Source of the DNA: Gammaproteobacteria bacterium
GTDB taxonomy: Bacteria > Pseudomonadota > Gammaproteobacteria > UBA5335 > SLRW01
Reading direction: 5' to 3'
Assembly: GCA_007134115.1 (NCBI GenBank)
Contig: SLLK01000155.1
Coordinates: 1-6,771 of the forward strand
DNA length: 6,771 nucleotides
Each line of letters starts with the position of its first letter. Position 1 is the first letter of the stretch. Of this stretch, positions 1-5,380 are shown one piece after another. The notes beneath the pieces are model-generated. The model was not told the origin of the DNA and made no database searches. It saw only the letters and a list, made by a program, of their open reading frames with translations. The translations under genes were made by a program, and so were the position numbers.

Positions 1-639
1 CGCCTGTTCACCGGTTTCGCCAAGTGGGCGCCGGACCTGGGCTTTGATCATGCCCTGCAGCTGGGTGTTTCGGGTGGCTACACGCGTGAGTTCCAGCAAG
101 TCGAAGAGCACAGCAGCGCGCGGGTGGAGTCCTGGGAAGGCGATGCCTGGTTCGCCGGTGTGGACGCGGTCTACAAGTATGACGCCGGGCGCAGCTTTGG
201 TCACGGTGATCTCACCGTGCAGGCCGAGTACTTCTATCGCCAGCGTGATCTGACCTATCGCAACCGGGTGCCGATTGAACTGGATGACGAGAACGAGTTC
301 GTCGAAGACCGCTTTGACCAGAAGCACAAGCAGGATGGTGCCTATCTGCAGGCGGTCTATGGTGTGGCCCCGCGCTGGCGTGCCGGTGCACGCTGGGATG
401 TGGTCGGCATCAATAACCAGGCGTTCCAGGACGAGGAAAACGGCGGCTTCCGCGAGCAGACCAGAACCTCCAGCCGCTACACCGGGATGGTGACCTTCCT
501 GCCTACCGAGTTCTCGCGTCTGCGTCTGCAGTTCTCGCGTGGCGATATTGACGAGGGCGGTGGTGAAACCGAGACCTTCAACCAGCTGTTCCTGCAGTAT
601 CAGATCAGCATCGGCGCGCATGGTGCGCACGCATTCTGA
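1..639 (+). CDS. Outer-membrane beta-barrel protein, C-terminal part (possibly metal-linked)
   Basis: This reading frame is open from the first base of the window to a TGA at 637-639, giving 212 residues, and the 5' end of the gene lies outside the window. The protein is rich in alternating polar/hydrophobic strands with aromatic residues (for example AEYFYRQ, YLQAVYGV, RLRLQFSRG), as in an outer-membrane barrel. It ends in the strand FLQYQISIGAHGAHAF, with the terminal Phe typical of proteins recognised by the BAM assembly machinery. From memory, barrels ending in a similar GAHxAHxF motif occur beside zinc ABC transporters and are sometimes annotated as zinc-regulated outer-membrane proteins or receptors; this is recollection, not a search result. 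The next gene is a metal-binding periplasmic protein 49 nt downstream, which supports a role in metal passage across the outer membrane. Whether it is a porin or a TonB-dependent receptor cannot be decided without the N-terminus (plug domain, TonB box). Confidence 0.72.
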   Translation, partial: RLFTGFAKWAPDLGFDHALQLGVSGGYTREFQQVEEHSSARVESWEGDAWFAGVDAVYKYDAGRSFGHGDLTVQAEYFYRQRDLTYRNRVPIELDDENEFVEDRFDQKHKQDGAYLQAVYGVAPRWRAGARWDVVGINNQAFQDEENGGFREQTRTSSRYTGMVTFLPTEFSRLRLQFSRGDIDEGGGETETFNQLFLQYQISIGAHGAHAF

Positions 640-655
640 TATCCGGTGTGACGGA

Positions 656-675
656 CGCCGGCCTTGGGGCCGGCG
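656..675 (+). repeat. GC-rich hairpin between the barrel gene and the metal-binding gene
   Basis: CGCCGGCC (656-663) and GGCCGGCG (668-675) are perfect reverse complements around a TTGG loop, forming an 8-bp all-GC stem. It ends one base before the Shine-Dalgarno AGGAG (677-681) of the next gene and has no following T-tract, so it does not look like an intrinsic terminator. It could protect the 3' end of the upstream message or tune expression between the two genes; the function is inferred. Confidence 0.6.
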
Positions 676-688
676 CAGGAGTCAAGTG

Positions 689-1573
689 ATGATGTACAGA
701 GTATGGTGTTTCTTCGTATTGATGATTTTCAGCGTGGTGGCCCAGGCCGAACTGCGCGTCGCTGCCACCACCCCCAATATGGGCATGCTGGCCCGCACTG
801 TGGGCGGTGAGGCGGTGGAAGTGACCGTGATGGCCCCGCCGGACCGGGATGTGCATTATCTGGACGCACGTCCCGGCATGATGGCTGCCTTGCGACGTGC
901 CGACCTGGTGGTTTCCGTGGGCGCCGATCTGGAGGTCGGCTGGTTGCCGGCGGCGCTGGAAGGGGCCAATAACCGCGATGTAAGAATGGGTACGCGGGGT
1001 TATTTTGAGGCGACCCGCAAGATTGAACTGATCGAGACCGGTGCGGCCGCGGATCGGGCCGGCGGTGATGTGCATCCGGCGGGGAATCCGCATTTCTACT
1101 ATGATCCGGTGCGCACGGCCGACGTGGCGATGGCCATGGCCGAACGCCTGGGTGAACTAGACAGCGAGCGGGCTGACTATTACGTCGACAATGCGGCGCG
1201 TTTCCGTGCGTCGGTTGATGAGCGTATGGCGGACTGGCAGCGGCGCCTGCAGGATGCACCGGGAATGGTACAGTTCCACAAGGACGCCAATTATCTGGCC
1301 GCGCGTTTTGATGTGCCCATGCTCGGTGATATGGAGCCGTTGCCGGGTATTCCGCCGACGGCCCGTCATCTGCGCGAGCTGGTGAATGAGCTGCGTGAGC
1401 GCGACGGCGTGATCACTTATCTGGTGTACCATCCGTCGGGCGCGGCTGAATTTCTGTCCGGTGAGCTGGGTTGGCCCAAACATCAGTTGCCCAACAATGT
1501 ATCGGTAGACGCCGACGCCGCGGCATACTTTGAACTGATCGACCGCTGGGTCGCGGCGCTGGCCGGAGAGTAA
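689..1573 (+). CDS. ZnuA-like periplasmic metal-binding protein of an ABC transporter
   Basis: This is a 294-residue solute-binding protein of the cluster-9 (ZnuA/TroA/PsaA) family, which captures Zn2+ or Mn2+ in the periplasm and hands it to the membrane permease. The ATG at 689 is chosen because AGGAG (677-681) sits 7 nt upstream and because translation from it begins with a clear Sec signal peptide, residues 1-20, cleaved after AQA. In-frame extension further upstream would overlap the preceding gene and bury the signal. Likely metal ligands are H56 (in DRDVHYLD), H135 (in GNPHFYYDP) and H197 (in VQFHKDA); D274 or D276 near the C-terminus is the likely fourth, carboxylate ligand. The His/Asp-rich loop found in many ZnuA proteins between the first two histidines is absent, so zinc is favoured by context but manganese cannot be excluded. 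The ATPase gene starts 4 nt after the stop, consistent with one operon. Confidence 0.9.
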   Translation: MMYRVWCFFVLMIFSVVAQAELRVAATTPNMGMLARTVGGEAVEVTVMAPPDRDVHYLDARPGMMAALRRADLVVSVGADLEVGWLPAALEGANNRDVRMGTRGYFEATRKIELIETGAAADRAGGDVHPAGNPHFYYDPVRTADVAMAMAERLGELDSERADYYVDNAARFRASVDERMADWQRRLQDAPGMVQFHKDANYLAARFDVPMLGDMEPLPGIPPTARHLRELVNELRERDGVITYLVYHPSGAAEFLSGELGWPKHQLPNNVSVDADAAAYFELIDRWVAALAGE

Positions 1574-1577
1574 AGGC

Positions 1578-2147
1578 ATGAGTGTGGTGCCACTGCTGGA
1601 GATGCAGAATCTGGTGGCAGGGTATGCGGGGCCCGTGGTGGGCCCCGTTTCTTTTGCCGTGTATCCGGGCGAGGTGCTGGGACTGGCGGGGCCCAATGGC
1701 GCCGGCAAATCCACCCTGATCGGCGCCATTACCGGCACCAGCCGGCGCTTTTCCGGGCTGATAACGCGGGCGCCGGGCCTGAGTGTGGCGCACCACCGGC
1801 AGCGCCCCGAACTGCCGCCCGAAGTGCCCATGCTGGGCCGTGAGCTGCTGCGCCTGACCGGTGCGGAGACGGCGCAGCCACCGGCGCTTTTGCAGCCACT
1901 CCTGGATATGCCGATGGCCCGGCTTAGTGGCGGCCAGTTTCAGTTTCTCCAGGCCTGGGCCTGTCTGGCCGGACGGGCCTCACTGGTGTTGCTGGATGAG
2001 CCCACCAACAACCTCGACCAGCGCGGTATCGATGCGTTATCCGAACTGCTGTCCGTGAAACGACCCGAGCGGGCCGTGGTGGTGGTCAGTCACGAGCCGG
2101 ATTTCCTGGCCCGCCATTGCAGCCGAATCGTGGAGGTGCACCAGTGA
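1578..2147 (+). CDS. Short ZnuC-like ABC transporter ATP-binding protein
   Basis: This cytoplasmic ATPase should power metal import with the adjacent permease. The ATG at 1578 follows GGAGAG (1565-1570) with 7-nt spacing, and the stop of the upstream gene is 4 nt away. In order, the protein shows Walker A GPNGAGKST (residues 38-46), a probable Q-loop glutamine at Q75, the ABC signature LSGGQ (116-120), Walker B LVLLDEP with catalytic E141, the D-loop NNLD (144-147) and the switch histidine H172 in VSHEPDF. At 189 residues it is clearly shorter than ZnuC (about 250). The helical subdomain between Q-loop and signature is only about 40 residues, and only 17 residues follow the H-loop. The usual Q-Q-R after LSGGQ is replaced by F-Q-F. 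All catalytic motifs are intact, so it is probably active. A terminator-like hairpin lies within its first 80 bases. Confidence 0.93.
   Translation: MSVVPLLEMQNLVAGYAGPVVGPVSFAVYPGEVLGLAGPNGAGKSTLIGAITGTSRRFSGLITRAPGLSVAHHRQRPELPPEVPMLGRELLRLTGAETAQPPALLQPLLDMPMARLSGGQFQFLQAWACLAGRASLVLLDEPTNNLDQRGIDALSELLSVKRPERAVVVVSHEPDFLARHCSRIVEVHQ
1627..1655 (+). terminator. Terminator-like hairpin inside the ATPase gene
   Basis: CGGGGCCC (1627-1634) and GGGCCCCG (1640-1647) are perfect reverse complements around the 5-nt loop GTGGT, and TTTCTTTT (1648-1655) follows directly. This has the form of an intrinsic terminator or attenuator on the + strand. It lies about 50 nt inside an intact coding sequence, where it encodes the AGPVVGPVSF segment. 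If partly active, it would leave more transcript for the upstream binding protein than for the ATPase and permease. Its activity is inferred; coding constraint on Gly/Pro codons could produce the same pattern by chance. Confidence 0.45.
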
Positions 2148-2935
2148 CCTGGTCGTTGCTGATTGATCCGCTGTTTCGCACCGCGCTGTTGACCGGCCTG
2201 GTGCTGGCGCTGGTGCTGCCGTTGCTGGGTGCATATCTGCATCTGCGCCGCGAGTGGCTGGCTTCACTGGGCCTGAGTCACATGGGCGCGGCCGGCGGTA
2301 TTCTCTCGCCGGTGCTGGGCTGGCCCGTCCTGTTAAGCGCTTTTGTGGCTGCGGCGCTGGCGGCGCTGGTGAAAAGCCTGTGCATGCGTCCGGGTAATGC
2401 GCGTTATGCGTTGCTGATGCTGGTCGGCTGGTCGATGGCGCTGCTGGCGGCCAGCGCCACCTACCAGGGAGAGCTGCTGGCGCAATCGCTGATGCGGGGG
2501 CAGTTGTATTTTGTTTCCACGCCGCATTTGTGGGCGGCGCTGGGTTTGCTGGTGGTGGTGGCCGTGGTTTTGCCCTGGCTTTCACCCCGCTTGCAACTCG
2601 AGCGCTTTTTTCCCGATCACTTTGGCGCCAACCGTATCTCACCGTGGCCGCATCGCCTGGCTTTCGACCTGCTGGTGGTCGGCGCCGTGGTGCTGGGCAC
2701 GCTGGCGATGGGTGTGATGGCCGCCTTCGCGCTGATTTTTGTACCGCCGTGGGTGGCGTTCGCGCTGGCCCGTGGCTGGCGGGCCGGTCTGCTGCTCAGC
2801 GTGGCGCTGGGCGTGGTCAGTTATATGGCAGCCTATGTGGTGGCCATCTGGCTGGATCAGCCTTTTGGCCCGGTGCTGGTCGCGGCCTTGCTGATCATGG
2901 CGCTGTTGCGGCTGTTCCGGCGCTGGTCCGCCTGA
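2144..2935 (+). CDS. ZnuB-like ABC-3 family metal permease
   Basis: This 263-residue, very hydrophobic inner-membrane protein forms the channel part of the metal importer. The GTG at 2144 is the preferred start: it overlaps the ATPase stop codon as GTGA, and a strong GGAGG (2132-2136) lies 7 nt upstream. An ATG at 2117 in the same frame would sit inside the ATPase gene and has no comparable ribosome site. About eight hydrophobic segments can be seen, roughly at residues 12-33, 40-57, 61-80, 88-106, 129-146, 176-205, 213-230 and 238-256. LGLSHMGAAGG (residues 42-52) matches the conserved cytoplasmic LSH motif of ZnuB/TroC-type permeases, thought to contact the ATPase. The length is normal for the family (about 260-280). 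The 4-nt overlap suggests translational coupling with the ATPase. Confidence 0.9.
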   Translation: MTWSLLIDPLFRTALLTGLVLALVLPLLGAYLHLRREWLASLGLSHMGAAGGILSPVLGWPVLLSAFVAAALAALVKSLCMRPGNARYALLMLVGWSMALLAASATYQGELLAQSLMRGQLYFVSTPHLWAALGLLVVVAVVLPWLSPRLQLERFFPDHFGANRISPWPHRLAFDLLVVGAVVLGTLAMGVMAAFALIFVPPWVAFALARGWRAGLLLSVALGVVSYMAAYVVAIWLDQPFGPVLVAALLIMALLRLFRRWSA

Positions 2936-2964
2936 TTGAGAAAGCCGCCTCTGCCGCCTATAAT
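2936..2964 (+). promoter_or_regulatory. Near-consensus sigma70 promoter
   Basis: TTGAGA (2936-2941) matches five of six bases of the -35 consensus, and TATAAT (2959-2964) matches the -10 consensus exactly, with the optimal 17-nt spacer. It begins on the base after the permease stop codon and points at the barrel-protein/mgtE pair. Transcription would start near 2971. No operator palindrome is evident across it. Confidence 0.75.
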
Positions 2965-2970
2965 GACGCA

Positions 2971-3202
2971 GTCTTTTTGCGTTTCCCATAAGGGATGCAG
3001 GCTTTAACAGTCCGGAAAAATACGCGTTCTTGCTGTCCCGCACTTGCTGGTCGACTCCCGCCTGTCCCTGTCCCCGGGTTCCGCTGGAGCAGCGGGGTAG
3101 CAGACCGTTATCCGGCGGATGACCCGGCGGCTTGTCCAGCGTCTTTGATGGTCTTTTCCATGGCCTTGCTTGCGCCCGTTTTACGTCAGGGAGAATCAGG
3201 TC
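2971..3202 (+). other. Long untranslated leader or possible small RNA, function unknown
   Basis: About 230 nt separate the predicted transcription start from the next credible start codon, and no convincing gene lies within. Visible structure includes a small perfect hairpin, CCGCTG (3081-3086) and CAGCGG (3090-3095) around GAG, followed by two direct copies of CCGGCGG (3112-3118 and 3124-3130). A weak TCCC/GGGA hairpin lies near 2985-2995. I could not match it to a known riboswitch or to a tRNA. It may be a regulatory leader for the downstream membrane-protein operon or a separate transcript. Confidence 0.4.
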
Positions 3203-3895
3203 ATGTGCTTGTTTCGTATCATTATTCCCGTTTTTTTTCTGCTTTGTGGATTGTCAGCTCATGCGGCCGGCGGTCACTGGGCTACCGACGACGCCACGGT
3301 CGTGTCTCCGGGGCAGTGTGAGCTTGAGTTGTGGGACCAGCGTCGCGACAGTGAAACCTCGGAGACGGTGCTTTCGCCAGTATGTAATTTTGGCGGACCC
3401 GGCGATATCGAGTGGACGCTGGCGCTGAATCACCTTCGTGCCGGCGGTGACGACGCACTGGAAGCCGGTTTGGGCGCCAAGCACCTGGTGCGCGAGATCG
3501 GTGGATATGACTATGGTATCGGCATTGCCGGCGGCGTGGGTTTCAGCGATGAACGAGACCGCATGGAAACCGCTGAAGTTTACGTGCCGTTTACCTTGCC
3601 GTTTTTTGATCAGCGCATGCATCTGCATCTTAACGCCGGCTGGGAATATGACCGGCGTCGTGCCAATCGGCACGATGCCACCTGGGCGGTGGCCATGGAT
3701 ATGGAGCTGTGGGGGCGGGCCACCCTGATCGGCGAAGTGTTTGGCAGCGACAGCGGAGAGACGGCCGTGCAGGGCGGCTGGCGCTATGCGTTCGCGCGGT
3801 GGGACGCCACGCTGGACATGAGCTGGCTGCGCCAGACGGGTGACGACAGCGATGTGTGGACCACCATCGCCCTGAATATCGGCTTCGGGTCCTGA
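3203..3895 (+). CDS. Secreted beta-rich protein, probable outer-membrane barrel
   Basis: This is a 230-residue protein with a Sec signal peptide (residues 1-21, cleaved after AHA). The ATG at 3203 is supported by AGGGAG (3188-3193) with 9-nt spacing and by the signal peptide; an in-frame TTG at 3170 would put 11 extra residues before it. The mature protein begins with WATDDATVVSPGQCELELW. From memory, this resembles the N-terminus of small barrel proteins loosely grouped with the phenol-degradation MetA-like or transporter family, where a TDDA motif and a conserved Cys pair are common. Here C39 and C61 could form a disulfide. The rest alternates in barrel-like strands, such as YGIGIAGGVGF, MHLHLNAGWEY and TTIALNIGFG. 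The mgtE start is 20 nt downstream, so the two are probably co-transcribed. The molecular function and any substrate are unknown. Confidence 0.78.
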   Translation: MCLFRIIIPVFFLLCGLSAHAAGGHWATDDATVVSPGQCELELWDQRRDSETSETVLSPVCNFGGPGDIEWTLALNHLRAGGDDALEAGLGAKHLVREIGGYDYGIGIAGGVGFSDERDRMETAEVYVPFTLPFFDQRMHLHLNAGWEYDRRRANRHDATWAVAMDMELWGRATLIGEVFGSDSGETAVQGGWRYAFARWDATLDMSWLRQTGDDSDVWTTIALNIGFGS

Positions 3896-3915
3896 TCGGC
3901 AGCGGGAGTACACGG

Positions 3916-5277
3916 ATGGAGATCAAAGAAGATGTCCGCACGCTGCGGGATTATTTTGAACAGGAAGACTGGGCCGGCCTGCGCGATTACTTCGAGGCGC
4001 AGCGGGTCCAGGATATTGCGGCGCTGCTCAGCGAGCTTGGCGACAGCGAAGAGCTGGTCGAGATATTTCGCCAGCTCGACAGCGAACAACGCCCGCAGGT
4101 TTTCTCGTATCTGTCACCTGCCGACCAGGCCGGCCTGCTTGAAGCCCTGAGCAATCAGGAAGCACGCTTCCTGCTTGCCAATATCCTCCCCGACGATCTG
4201 ACCGCCCTGCTAGAGCGCCTGCCGCGCGATACGGTTGAACAGACGCTCAAGTTGTTGTCTGCGGATACCGTCAAGCAGGTCATCCGGTTGCTGGGCTATC
4301 CTGAGGAGAGCGCCGGCCGTTTGATGACGCCGCATTTCGTCTCGGTGCAGCCGGACTGGAGTATGGGCGCGGCGCTGGAGCACATTCGCGAGCAAAGCGA
4401 AAAAGGCGAGACGGTCAATATCATCTTTATCACCGATGCCGGTGGCCGTCTGCTCGACGCGGTCAAGCTCAAGCGGTTTATTCTTGCGCCACCCGCGGAA
4501 CGGGTGGAAACCCTGCTCACCGATCAGGTGATTAGCGTACCGGCGTGGGAAGACCGTGAGGAAGTCGTGCGCGCCATGCAGCACTACGACCTTGAAGCCA
4601 TGCCGGTGGTGGATAACCACAATGTGCTGCTGGGCATTGTCACGGTCGACGACGTCATGGACGTGGCCCAGGAGGAAACCACCGAAGACTTCCAGAAAAT
4701 GGGTGGCGTGGGCGTGCTCAATCTCAGCCTGCGAGACGCCCGGCCGTCGCTGCTGTATCGCAAGCGCGTTGGCTGGCTGGTGCTGCTGGTGTTCGTCAAT
4801 ATCTTCAGCGGCGCGGCGATTGCCCATTTCGAGGCCACCATTGAGGCAGTCATTGCACTGGTATTCTTCCTGCCGATGCTGGTCGCCAGCGCCGGTAACG
4901 CCGGCGCCCAGGCGTCGACCCTGATGGTTCGCGCGCTGGCCACCGGCGATGTCACGGCGGCGGACTGGCTGCGCTTGTGGGGCAAGGAGTTGGCGGTCTC
5001 GGGCGCGCTGGGGATTACTATGGGCTTCGCCGTATCCATGATCGGTCTGTGGCGCGCCGGCCCGGAAGTCGGGATCGTGGTGGCGCTGGCCATGCTGTGC
5101 GTGGTGGTGATGGGCAGTATGCTGGGCATGTTGTTGCCTATTGTGCTGGCCCGTTTCAAGCTCGACCCCGCCACCGCCAGCGCGCCGCTGGTGACCACTG
5201 TTGCCGATATCTTCGGCATCCTGATCTATTTCTCGATTGCCACCGCGATTCTGACGGTGCCGCCGGTGCCGGGTTAA
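3916..5277 (+). CDS. mgtE: MgtE-family magnesium channel
   Basis: This is a full-length, 453-residue MgtE, an inner-membrane Mg2+-gated channel for magnesium uptake that acts as a dimer. The ATG at 3916 has GGGAG (3904-3908) 7 nt upstream. An in-frame start at 3856 would overlap the previous gene. The domains appear in normal order: an acidic helical N domain (about 1-130), two CBS domains (about 132-197 and 200-260, with AGRLMTPHFVSV opening the first), a linking plug helix, and five membrane segments from about 285 to 450. The pore region carries the family signature PMLVASAGNAGAQAST (320-335). D431 in TTVADIFG corresponds to the ion-selective pore Asp (D432) described for Thermus thermophilus MgtE. 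The many acidic residues in the cytosolic part fit Mg2+-dependent closing. Cobalt transport is also reported for some family members. Confidence 0.97.
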   Translation: MEIKEDVRTLRDYFEQEDWAGLRDYFEAQRVQDIAALLSELGDSEELVEIFRQLDSEQRPQVFSYLSPADQAGLLEALSNQEARFLLANILPDDLTALLERLPRDTVEQTLKLLSADTVKQVIRLLGYPEESAGRLMTPHFVSVQPDWSMGAALEHIREQSEKGETVNIIFITDAGGRLLDAVKLKRFILAPPAERVETLLTDQVISVPAWEDREEVVRAMQHYDLEAMPVVDNHNVLLGIVTVDDVMDVAQEETTEDFQKMGGVGVLNLSLRDARPSLLYRKRVGWLVLLVFVNIFSGAAIAHFEATIEAVIALVFFLPMLVASAGNAGAQASTLMVRALATGDVTAADWLRLWGKELAVSGALGITMGFAVSMIGLWRAGPEVGIVVALAMLCVVVMGSMLGMLLPIVLARFKLDPATASAPLVTTVADIFGILIYFSIATAILTVPPVPG

Positions 5278-5315
5278 GCCATACACCGATGGCGTGTGCG
5301 CCGTAGTGAGCGCAA

Positions 5316-5343
5316 CCGGGCCGGCGGGTGGAGACGCGCCCGG
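5316..5343 (+). repeat. Weak inverted repeat after mgtE
   Basis: CCGGGC (5316-5321) and GCCCGG (5338-5343) can pair around a 16-nt loop, and only TTT follows (5346-5348). This is the best terminator candidate in the 103-nt gap after mgtE, but the long loop and missing U-tract make it weak. No good promoter for the next gene was seen in the gap, so read-through from mgtE is possible. Confidence 0.25.
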
Positions 5344-5380
5344 CGTTTGATGGCGATGGCGTATACGGGGGAGATGGCTG

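Noticed and set aside
539..688. Upstream extension of the metal-binding protein to 539
   Set aside because: It overlaps the barrel gene in another frame, lacks a ribosome site and would bury a clear signal peptide that begins at 689.
640..688. Zur operator before the metal-binding gene
   Set aside because: No AT-rich Zur-type palindrome is present. The operon promoter probably lies upstream of the window.
3048..3062. T-arm-like GGTCGACTCCCGCC, considered as part of a tRNA
   Set aside because: It lacks a proper GTTCRANTC core, and no anticodon arm or acceptor stem can be built around it.
2965..3202. M-box (Mg2+) or yybP-ykoY (Mn2+) riboswitch
   Set aside because: I could not find the conserved cores by eye. 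A covariance search would be needed before any such claim.
2995..3321. Open frame in the leader, proline-containing, considered as a regulatory leader peptide
   Set aside because: AAGGG directly abuts the ATG with no spacing, and the frame runs about 120 nt into the next gene. It shows no protein-like features.
4210..5286. Long reverse-strand open frame opposite mgtE (358 codons)
   Set aside because: It is the antisense shadow of a gene with unmistakable MgtE motifs. Its translation is rich in His, Gln and Arg with no recognisable domain.
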